Shown piece by piece: positions 35,806-42,691 of a stretch of 51,036 nt of DNA. The DNA comes from IGN2 sp964639955. GTDB taxonomy: Bacteria > Bacteroidota > Ignavibacteria > Ignavibacteriales > Ignavibacteriaceae. Each line of letters starts with the position of its first letter. Within the stretch, counting starts at the first letter, position 1. The DNA is taken from positions 1-51,036 of the forward strand of contig CAZXGJ010000019.1 of assembly GCA_964639955.1 (NCBI GenBank), read 5' to 3'. Below the pieces are notes generated by a model. That model was not told where the DNA came from. It did no database searches and saw nothing but the letters and a program-made list of their open reading frames with translations. Position numbers and translations under genes: made by a program.

Positions 35806-36765
35806 TTACCTGAATAAATACGGTACATTCATTGCCATTTTAATTCGCCATTCAGCATAATCTCTATGAATATGTGCAAGAGTAGATTGATTATCAGCTA
35901 TTCTAACATAATTTATTATTTTAAAAAAATGAACTGTGTGAAGACCAAACTCGAATTTGCTTAATTTTTCAAGCTCATAATATGCTGCAGCTTTTTCAGG
36001 AACGGGCAGCTTTAAGACAGATGACCTTTCAGCTCTCAACGTGATTTTAAGTAAATCTGCCTGGACCGGATCCTTAGTATGATTCATACCCTGCAGGTAA
36101 GTCTCTTTGCAAGCTTCAGAATTCATTTCAGAAAGCAGACAGTATCCGGCAGATTCTACCTGATGGTTTGCTTTACGGTCAGTTCTCAAAGAGATGGCAA
36201 AAGAATTTTCACCAACTTTACCGCCGAGGTCTGAAGGGAAAATATTAAACAAACCCTTGGAGCCAACTGAAACAAGATAAATGAATCGTGGATAAGAATA
36301 AGCGATCTTAACCTGTGTAAACAGATTTCCCTTAAGAAAGATGTTCTTCTTTTTCCCGGCAGTAAAACTGTAATAAAGATTTTGAACCCATTGCCGGAAA
36401 AAATTAGTAAAATATTGTTGACCTTTTACTCCTTCTAAAATTAAAAACGTATCCGCACCTAAATGCTTTTTAACAATGCATTTCATCTGGAGTTTTGCGA
36501 TGATTTCAGTTTCGCTTAATCCGATATGGAGAACTCTTACATCAGGGCTATAAGTAAAAAAATTCTGAGCAATTTCATTTTTTGTTAGTCCGATCAGCAG
36601 CGGTTTATAACCGAGCAGGATGTGATTCTCAGTTACATCCACTAATGAATGACCGGGTGACTGAAGAAAAAACTTAAAACGATTATTCATTTGTTCAAAA
36701 GCTATGCAGATATATTCCTGCGGAAGAGTTATTCCCAATAATATTTTTTTTACCAATCGTTTCAT
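35806..36765 (-). CDS. Protein with a possible C-terminal flavin-reductase-like domain
   Basis: I do not recognise this 319-residue protein with confidence. Residues about 150-260 recall the FMN-binding split barrel of flavin reductases: a strand-rich 'FIYLVSVGSKGLFNIFPSDLGG', then 'FAISLRTDRKANHQVES', and 'LSEMNS' leading to 'GMNHTKDPV'. Residues 1-145 have no family I can name and include 'GHSLVDVTENHILLGYKPL'. There is no signal peptide or clear membrane helix. The gene starts 17 bp after the upstream membrane protein gene and lies 28 bp before the M28 gene. If the domain call is right, it would bind flavin or a small redox ligand. Confidence 0.6.
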   Translation of the reverse strand: MKRLVKKILLGITLPQEYICIAFEQMNNRFKFFLQSPGHSLVDVTENHILLGYKPLLIGLTKNEIAQNFFTYSPDVRVLHIGLSETEIIAKLQMKCIVKKHLGADTFLILEGVKGQQYFTNFFRQWVQNLYYSFTAGKKKNIFLKGNLFTQVKIAYSYPRFIYLVSVGSKGLFNIFPSDLGGKVGENSFAISLRTDRKANHQVESAGYCLLSEMNSEACKETYLQGMNHTKDPVQADLLKITLRAERSSVLKLPVPEKAAAYYELEKLSKFEFGLHTVHFFKIINYVRIADNQSTLAHIHRDYAEWRIKMAMNVPYLFR

Positions 36766-36782
36766 TCGGAATTATTCACTGG

Positions 36783-37622
36783 TTAAGGTTTAGCTCCATG
36801 ATAACTGTTCTTCAAAAAAAGAAGAGCATCATTTGAAATCTTAAGATTTTTTTCGAGGGCGAATTTTTCAGCATTCTGAAGATTACCTGTATAAAACCGC
36901 CACCATAGTAAGCTGCCAATCATTAAGCCGTCAAATATTCTTTCCTCAATAAAGGCGTTAATGGTAAGATATCCCCACAATACATTCCAGCCAAACGATA
37001 GTAACCCACTGACGTATTCACCGGTATAAAACTGCCCTGCACCGGGCACAAATAATGAAAGAACTTTTGCAAGAGTCACATCATAAAAACTACTGTTTAC
37101 GGAGTCGCATAAAAGCTTTAGATTGTGGTCGGGTGAAATTATGGCAAATGATGCTGATGCATTTTCCCATTCATCAGCAAAGATGTATGCCCAACCGCGC
37201 CAGTAATTAATTTCATTTTTTTTATCAGCAAACTTTTCATTGCTTTTCAGGGAATCAATTAACTCAATTGCCCTCGGGATTGTTCGTCGTAGAATATTTA
37301 TTTTAATTATTTCAATCAGAGTTTCAAATTCTTCATCTGAACTGCGCGAATTTTTTCCTGCAAGAGTAAAATGAAATATTGCATCGGAGAATTTTGCTCC
37401 CTGTTTGTAGCTTAGACCCAGATATTTGTTAGCTTTGTATGAATATCTTTTTTCATCATCAAAGAAAAGCAACCGTTTGAGTTCGGTGACGGCATCAAAA
37501 TACTTTTCATTGTCGTAAAGTTTTTTGGCAAAATTGAATTGCATAGAAAAAGCATCTTGTGCAGTAAGCCTGATATTACAAAACAATACAGCAAGCAAAA
37601 TAATTTTAATTACATAAATCAT
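36783..37622 (-). CDS. TPR-containing membrane protein with PGxGxxYxGE motif (paralogue 1)
   Basis: This 279-residue protein has a signal peptide (cleavage near 'RLTA', residue 21). A helical repeat region at about 25-165 looks like tetratricopeptide repeats ('YFDAVTELKRLLFFDD', 'KFSDAIFHFTLAGK'). The membrane part from about 183 starts with VPGAGQFYTGE (192-202) and has two or three hydrophobic helices. A motif like this, 'PGxGxxY.GE', marks small hydrophobic domains at the C-terminus of several FCB-group envelope proteins. The preceding gene encodes a protein with the same layout and overlaps this one by 17 bp, so the two are probably related and act together. Function is unknown. Confidence 0.75.
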   Translation of the reverse strand: MIYVIKIILLAVLFCNIRLTAQDAFSMQFNFAKKLYDNEKYFDAVTELKRLLFFDDEKRYSYKANKYLGLSYKQGAKFSDAIFHFTLAGKNSRSSDEEFETLIEIIKINILRRTIPRAIELIDSLKSNEKFADKKNEINYWRGWAYIFADEWENASASFAIISPDHNLKLLCDSVNSSFYDVTLAKVLSLFVPGAGQFYTGEYVSGLLSFGWNVLWGYLTINAFIEERIFDGLMIGSLLWWRFYTGNLQNAEKFALEKNLKISNDALLFLKNSYHGAKP

Positions 37623-38472
37623 ATTCCGGCATAAAATAATTGTTTTGTTCGAGGAATAAATTCAAACCGTTCTCAAATTCAAAATTAATCCTTGCATTAA
37701 AGATCTGTGCAGCAGCCACTGACCCATAAATGTTTCCGGCATAGAAGAAAGCACCGAGTCCTGTAAAAATCCATGCACGGGTTGAATGATCAGCGCGGAA
37801 GTTGTCGTAAGCCAGAAATACAAATAGTCCGGTGGTAATAAGAGCAGTTATTCCATCACCCCACTCGCCAATGTACATTTTTCCGCTGCCGGGAATTATT
37901 GCAGAAAAAATCCCTGCCAAAGCGAGGCTTTTATATGGTGGATCATCTGCCCAATCGTAGAAAAAAGCAACTTTATCCTTGTCATCCGCTCCGAATGGTT
38001 CCAGAAAATCATTCCTGGCAACCGGTATACTGTCATAAAACAAATATGAAAACATTCTTAGTTTATTGAAACCGTTATAATAAACTGAATTTTCCTGAAA
38101 GCCTGGCTCGCCGGAACTATAAGCATCATTAAAAACATATGATGAATTAATAAAATCATTTTTCAGGTAGATAAACTGAATATCATGAATAAACGGTGAT
38201 TGCATATTATAAGCTTTTTTTAAGCGGATTGAATTTATAGGTTCATTCAGATTCAGGTTGGAGTAGCACAATAAAATCTTGAAATCAACCGTATCGTTTT
38301 TTATTATTTCCCGGATGGATTCGTATTCTTCAACTGCTCTTAAATAATCTCCCTCACAGAAAAGATAATCTGCAAATTTTTTTTTGTTCTCCTCTGATTG
38401 AAAATTAAATTGCTTTAACTGGGGATAAACGGTTATTCCTGAGATAATGCAGAAAAAAATGACTCTTGGCAT
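37606..38472 (-). CDS. Envelope protein with PGxGxxYxGE membrane domain (paralogue 2)
   Basis: This 288-residue protein has an N-terminal hydrophobic signal and a soluble helical part with a repeat-like unit near residues 33-75 ('YLRAVEEYESIREII'). The C-terminal membrane domain begins with IPGSGKMYIGE at 193-203, followed by two hydrophobic helices and the final 'FEFENGLNLFLEQ' strand-like tail. The same order (signal, helical repeats, PGxGxxYxGE, helices) is found in the next gene, which it overlaps by 17 bp. It overlaps the YidD-like gene upstream by 1 bp. The three genes look like one translational unit. I cannot name a function. Confidence 0.75.
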   Translation of the reverse strand: MPRVIFFCIISGITVYPQLKQFNFQSEENKKKFADYLFCEGDYLRAVEEYESIREIIKNDTVDFKILLCYSNLNLNEPINSIRLKKAYNMQSPFIHDIQFIYLKNDFINSSYVFNDAYSSGEPGFQENSVYYNGFNKLRMFSYLFYDSIPVARNDFLEPFGADDKDKVAFFYDWADDPPYKSLALAGIFSAIIPGSGKMYIGEWGDGITALITTGLFVFLAYDNFRADHSTRAWIFTGLGAFFYAGNIYGSVAAAQIFNARINFEFENGLNLFLEQNNYFMPEYDLCN

Positions 38473-38936
38473 TATTCTTCAACAATATGTGAAGGAGGAA
38501 TGTAATAAATTTTTTCAAATTGAAGCGAATAATTTACGGCAGTATCGTAGTAATGGCCACTCCTTACTCTCGGGTAATGATTTTTTCCTTTAGACAAGTT
38601 TAAATCGCGTGTAAACCGATCGAAGAACATCAGGGTTCCCTGAAAAATGTTAGTTTCTTCAATGGCATCCATTAAAAATGAAGAACAGGAAGGCCGGAAA
38701 GGACAGTTATCACCGTCTGCATCGGATATAAAAAACCAATAGGTATTTGCCAGCAATTTTTTTATAAATTCACCGGCATCATCTGCATCGAAATTATATT
38801 CCCTGTGCCTGTAATTATCCGGTAACTGGTAGGAAAGATCTGCTTTCTGCCATTTGAGATTTTCTGTCTGGCAAAAAGCAGACGCCGGAATGAATATTAA
38901 TAATAGAAATAATAAGCGATATTTATTTTCGATCAA
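38472..38936 (-). CDS. Secreted YidD-like protein (DUF37 haemolytic-domain family)
   Basis: This 154-residue protein has a signal peptide (residues about 5-20, ending 'PASA'). Its central part is 'CPFRPSCSSFLMDAIEE' (C78, C84) after 'FFISDADGDN', which matches the YidD signature of CxFxPTCSxYxxxAI following a 'YxxxISP' segment. The downstream 'GTLMFFDRFTRDLN' matches the 'G..l...R...C' helix. YidD proteins are normally 70-90 residues, cytoplasmic, and assist YidC-dependent membrane protein insertion. This one is exported and has extra N- and C-terminal parts. It starts at TTG 38936 inside the acyl-CoA dehydrogenase gene, with no ATG alternative. The YidD link is moderate; the exported location is my inference. 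Confidence 0.72.
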   Translation of the reverse strand: MIENKYRLLFLLLIFIPASAFCQTENLKWQKADLSYQLPDNYRHREYNFDADDAGEFIKKLLANTYWFFISDADGDNCPFRPSCSSFLMDAIEETNIFQGTLMFFDRFTRDLNLSKGKNHYPRVRSGHYYDTAVNYSLQFEKIYYIPPSHIVEE

Positions 38937-40068
38937 GAAGCGACCTTGCGATTACAATCCTTTGTATTTCCGAAGTGCCTTCGTAAATTTCAGTAATCTT
39001 CGCATCACGCAGATATCTCTCTACCAGATATTCGCGGACATAACCGTATCCGCCATGCACTTGAATTGCCTCAAGGGCGCATTCAACCGCAATCTTAGAT
39101 GAATAGAGTTTTGCCATCGCTGCCTCCGCATAATATTTTTTGCCGGCATCCTTCATTGCTGCTGCTTTCAGGGTAAGCATTTTTGCAGCATCAATCTTCA
39201 AAGCCATGTCGGCAATTTTAAACTGTATTGCCTGAAGGTTTGCAATTTCTTTACCGAAAGCTTTTCTTTCTTTTGAATATTTAACTGCGGCTTCAAGCGA
39301 TGCTTCTGCTATTCCGATTGCCTGTGCAGCAATACCAATCCTGCCGCCGTTCAGTGTATTCATAGCAAAATTGAAGCCCTTACCTTCATCCCATACCATA
39401 TTTTCTTTCGGCACCCTGCAGCTTTCAAATGTAAGCGAGCAGGTATCAGAGCTTCTAATGCCGAGTTTGTCTTCTTTTTTTCCGTGGCCAAAACCAGGAG
39501 TTCCTTTTTCCACTAAAAACGTAGAGATGCCTTTATGTCCCTTGGTTTTATCGGTAGTAGCCATTACCAAATAATAATCTGCAGTTGTACCGTTTGTAAT
39601 CCAGTTTTTCATTCCATTGAGAAGAAAATGATCTCCATCTTTATCCGCAATTGTATGTTGTTGGGTTGCATCGCTGCCGGCTTCCGGTTCTGATAAAGCA
39701 AATGCACCTAACTTTTCTCCTTTTGCAAGCGGAGTTAAATATTTTTGTTTAAGAAAATCTGAGCCGTATTCTTCGAGCCCCCAGCATACCAGTGAGTTGT
39801 TTACAGACATAATAACCCCAACACTTGCGTCAACTTTCGATATTTCAATCATCGCAAGAACATAGCTGATAGTATCCAATCCGGCACCGCCGAATTCAGG
39901 CGATACCATCATACCCATGAAACCAAGTTCACCCATTTTCTTAACAATTTCAGCAGGAAATTCGGCTTTAACATCCCTCTCTACAGCAGAGGGCGAAATT
40001 TCGTTCTGTGCAAAATCGCGTGCCGATTCCCGGATCATAATCTGTTCTTCAGTAAAATCGAAATTCAT
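38923..40068 (-). CDS. Acyl-CoA dehydrogenase
   Basis: This 381-residue FAD enzyme is complete. It contains 'FALSEPEAGSDATQ', 'NGMKNWITNGTTADYYLVMA', 'QVHGGYGYVREYLVERYLRD' and the catalytic Glu in 'EIYEGTSEIQRIVIAR'. It oxidises an acyl-CoA to the 2-enoyl-CoA and passes electrons to ETF. The sequence style is that of short- or medium-chain (butyryl/glutaryl-like) enzymes. It is the first gene of the operon that runs through yidD-like, the two membrane proteins, the flavin-reductase-like gene and M28. None of those is obviously related to beta-oxidation, so the operon may simply share a promoter. Confidence 0.93.
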   Translation of the reverse strand: MNFDFTEEQIMIRESARDFAQNEISPSAVERDVKAEFPAEIVKKMGELGFMGMMVSPEFGGAGLDTISYVLAMIEISKVDASVGVIMSVNNSLVCWGLEEYGSDFLKQKYLTPLAKGEKLGAFALSEPEAGSDATQQHTIADKDGDHFLLNGMKNWITNGTTADYYLVMATTDKTKGHKGISTFLVEKGTPGFGHGKKEDKLGIRSSDTCSLTFESCRVPKENMVWDEGKGFNFAMNTLNGGRIGIAAQAIGIAEASLEAAVKYSKERKAFGKEIANLQAIQFKIADMALKIDAAKMLTLKAAAMKDAGKKYYAEAAMAKLYSSKIAVECALEAIQVHGGYGYVREYLVERYLRDAKITEIYEGTSEIQRIVIARSLLDRK

Positions 40069-40239
40069 ATTTCTCCCTGTATTTTATTCTATAATTGATA
40101 TTGATTTTTCAAGAATGAAACAATTACCACTATTAAAATAAGGCAAACAGAAATTTTAAACAATTAATTGTTTTTTGCTTGCCTCAAAATACTATTAAAT
40201 CAATTAAGTTGAAGCATCTGCTTTGGTCATTAGCCTGTC

Positions 40240-40270
40240 TTGTCCGGTGAAATTTGTTAGACTATTTTTG
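40240..40270 (+). promoter_or_regulatory. Bacteroidota-type promoter of rlmN
   Basis: TTG at 40240-40242 is followed by exactly 20 bases and then TATTTTTG at 40263-40270. This matches the Bacteroidota consensus -33 TTG / -7 TAnnTTTG with standard spacing. The start codon of rlmN lies only 4 bases after the -7 element, so the mRNA may be leaderless. Confidence 0.6.
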
Positions 40271-40274
40271 ATAT

Positions 40275-41366
40275 ATGCTTAAAGAAAAAGAACCCAGATT
40301 AAAACCGCTGAAGGGGTTTACACTCAAAGAATTAAAAGAATATTTTAAATCTACAGGTGAACCAGCCTACAGAGCCGGACAGGTTTTCAAGTGGCTTTAT
40401 GGGGATATGGTTGACAGCTTTGAGCAAATGAGCGACCTTCCAAAATCCCTGAGAAGCACACTTTCAGAAAAGTTTAAGATTGACACACTGCGTTATTCTG
40501 ATAAACAGAGTTCATCTTCGACCGGCACAATTAAATATATCTTTGAGACAAATGAAGGTTACAAAATCGAGTCGGTTATTATTCCTGAAAAGAAAAGAAA
40601 AACTCTCTGCATTTCCACGCAGGTCGGCTGCCCGCTGGATTGTAAGTTCTGTGCAACGGGGTTAATGGGTTACAAAAAAAACCTCACTGCCGGAGAAATT
40701 TTTGATCAATATAAGTTCGCATCAAAAGATTATACGCAAAACAGAATCACTAACATCGTTTACATGGGAATGGGTGAACCACTTTTAAATTTCAAGGAAA
40801 CTGTAAAATCACTTCAGATTTTTGCCGAGGAATTAACAACAGGTATAAGCTTAAAAAAAATAACTGTATCTACTGCAGGCATTGCACCAAAAATAAAAGA
40901 GCTTGAAGAGACTGGTTTAAGGATTAAACTTGCCTTTTCACTTCATTCGTGTTTTGAAGAAATCAGAAGCAAAATAATGCCGGTAAATAAAAAGTATTCA
41001 CTTAAAGAAAACATTGAAGCATTAAAAAGTTACTCAGACAAATCCAATACACGAATTACTTTCGAATATGTAATGATTGAAGGAATAAATGACCGCAATG
41101 AAGACATAAAAGCAATTGCAAGGTTGATGAGTACCATACCGGGCAAGCTGAATATCATTCCATTTAATTCTCTTGAACATATGAACCCAACGGGATTAGC
41201 CGGCAAATTGCGTTCAACACCAATGGAGGAGATCCAGAAGTTTGCAAACAAACTCAGAGAGAAAAATATTACCGTAATGCTGAGAAATACACAGGGTGAT
41301 GATATAGCGGCAGCGTGCGGTCAGCTTGCCTATCCCCCAACCCTTTTCCAAAGGAAGCGGACTTAA
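40275..41366 (+). CDS. rlmN: Dual-specificity 23S rRNA/tRNA adenine-C2 methyltransferase
   Basis: This 363-residue radical-SAM enzyme is complete. The cluster motif is CPLDCKFC (CxxxCxxC) in 'STQVGCPLDCKFCATG', and the C-terminal part has 'MLRNTQGDDIAAACGQL', which includes the catalytic cysteine. It methylates A2503 of 23S rRNA and A37 of some tRNAs at C2. There is no Shine-Dalgarno sequence: the ATG is 4 bases after a Bacteroidota -7 promoter element. A TrmH-family methyltransferase gene begins 5 bp after its stop codon on the same strand, so the pair is probably one operon. Confidence 0.95.
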   Translation: MLKEKEPRLKPLKGFTLKELKEYFKSTGEPAYRAGQVFKWLYGDMVDSFEQMSDLPKSLRSTLSEKFKIDTLRYSDKQSSSSTGTIKYIFETNEGYKIESVIIPEKKRKTLCISTQVGCPLDCKFCATGLMGYKKNLTAGEIFDQYKFASKDYTQNRITNIVYMGMGEPLLNFKETVKSLQIFAEELTTGISLKKITVSTAGIAPKIKELEETGLRIKLAFSLHSCFEEIRSKIMPVNKKYSLKENIEALKSYSDKSNTRITFEYVMIEGINDRNEDIKAIARLMSTIPGKLNIIPFNSLEHMNPTGLAGKLRSTPMEEIQKFANKLREKNITVMLRNTQGDDIAAACGQLAYPPTLFQRKRT

Positions 41367-41371
41367 TTAAA

Positions 41372-41926
41372 ATGAAAAAATTAACACACGATGAAATTGC
41401 AAAGAGCAGAATCACTCTTGATTCACTTCACAAAGTGAAAAAGCTTCCTGTTTATATTGTGCTGAACAGCATCAGAAGTTCATACAATGTCGGATCAATT
41501 TTCCGGACTTCGGACGGTGCTATGATAGAGAAACTTTACCTCTGCGGTTATACTCCCTACCCTCCGCACCCTGATTTGCCATCAGGTAAAAAAGATGTAT
41601 TAAAAACATCGCTTGGCGCAACCAATAGTGTAAGCTGGGAATACGTAAAAGATCCAAGAGATGTTATCACAAAGATGAAATCTGAAGGAATAAAAGTTTG
41701 TGCACTTGAGTTAACAGACAAAAGTTCTCCTTATTATGAATTGAAGAAAGATATTTTTCCTCTCTGCCTTATAGTGGGAAATGAAATTTCAGGTGTATCG
41801 CAGGAGATTCTAGAGCTTTGTGATTTTTCAATTGAGATTCCACAATTTGGAATTAAGCAATCGCTGAATGTGGCAGTAGCCTATGGAATAACTATTTTCA
41901 GATTGCGTGAAATTTTCGATTTATAA
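41372..41926 (+). CDS. TrmH/SpoU-family RNA 2'-O-methyltransferase
   Basis: This 184-residue protein is a SPOUT-fold RNA methyltransferase. The motif 'LNSIRSSYNVGSIFRTSDG' (family motif 1, NxGsixR) lies near the N-terminus. 'PLCLIVGNEISGVSQEIL' and 'IEIPQFGIKQSLNVAVAYGI' are motifs 2 and 3, which form the SAM-binding trefoil knot. The family 2'-O-methylates tRNA or rRNA riboses; the target here cannot be read. I start at the ATG at 41372. An upstream GTG-type start at 41315 would overlap rlmN and add 19 residues without similarity. It follows rlmN by 5 bp and is convergent with the regulator gene on the other strand, with 27 bp between. Confidence 0.9.
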   Translation: MKKLTHDEIAKSRITLDSLHKVKKLPVYIVLNSIRSSYNVGSIFRTSDGAMIEKLYLCGYTPYPPHPDLPSGKKDVLKTSLGATNSVSWEYVKDPRDVITKMKSEGIKVCALELTDKSSPYYELKKDIFPLCLIVGNEISGVSQEILELCDFSIEIPQFGIKQSLNVAVAYGITIFRLREIFDL

Positions 41927-41953
41927 TTTGCCATTATTGTTCTTTACTTTCAT

Positions 41954-42610
41954 TCAGGCAGCAGAAGTAAAGAATTCCTCTCCGTTATCTTTGGTATGAA
42001 TCAGCAAAAGATTTGCTCTTACCATTTTAACCAAAGTGCGCGAAGCCCTTCTTTCTGAAATATTAACAAGGCTGCTCAGTTCTTTAACTGAAATTTTTTC
42101 ATTAAAGGCTAAGTATTCAAACACCTGTTTCTCAAGTTGACCGATACGGTATTTCTTCAATGCCATCTTAGATGAGCTCGCACGTAGTATCCTTACCATT
42201 TCCTTGCTTGCCAGAACACTTTTATCTTTAACCCGGACTGTTACAACAGCTTTATTTATATCAAAATCATTAAGATAATCCTGCAAACGATGCGGCTTTT
42301 TATCAGATTCAGGTATATGAACAACTACAACTTCTTTTCCGTACAATTCAATAAAATCAATCTTATAGTTTACCGGAGGCAGGCAATAATTTTCGGCGGC
42401 ATCAATGATCAGCTCGGATTCTGATTTTTCGCTATCCACCCCAACTACTTCCCTGTCGTCGTCTATACCAAACAGAATATAACCGCCCTTAGTGTTCGCA
42501 AAGGCAATCATTTCCCGGGCAATTTTTTCGGGTGTAGTAAAATGCCTTTTAAATTCACACCGAAGGTGTTCCCCTTCTTCAATCAGGTCAAGAAGTTCTC
42601 TGCGGTTCAT
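41954..42610 (-). CDS. AlbA_2 (Schlafen AAA_4-like) DNA-binding domain regulator with winged helix
   Basis: This 218-residue protein has an AlbA_2/AAA_4 domain at residues 1-100: 'HLRCEFKRHFTTPEKIAREMIAFANTKGG' and 'FGIDDDREVVGVD', the common signature of this family. The C-terminal third (about 155-215) has a winged-helix pattern ('KISVKELSSLVNISERRASRTLVKMVRANLLLI'). Proteins of this kind are usually transcription regulators that bind a small molecule or nucleic acid. The gene stands alone and is convergent with the TrmH gene. Its target is unknown. Confidence 0.8.
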   Translation of the reverse strand: MNRRELLDLIEEGEHLRCEFKRHFTTPEKIAREMIAFANTKGGYILFGIDDDREVVGVDSEKSESELIIDAAENYCLPPVNYKIDFIELYGKEVVVVHIPESDKKPHRLQDYLNDFDINKAVVTVRVKDKSVLASKEMVRILRASSSKMALKKYRIGQLEKQVFEYLAFNEKISVKELSSLVNISERRASRTLVKMVRANLLLIHTKDNGEEFFTSAA

Positions 42611-42691
42611 AACAAAAAAGCAGGTATTGACTGGTGAAAGAAACTTGTTCTAAAATTTAGAAAAAATAAAAAAGGATATAGTGTTATTAAA

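Noticed and set aside
41315..41371. Longer start for the TrmH-family gene
   Set aside because: The extra 19 residues overlap rlmN and have no similarity to the family; the ATG at 41372 follows rlmN with 5 bp and begins with normal family sequence.
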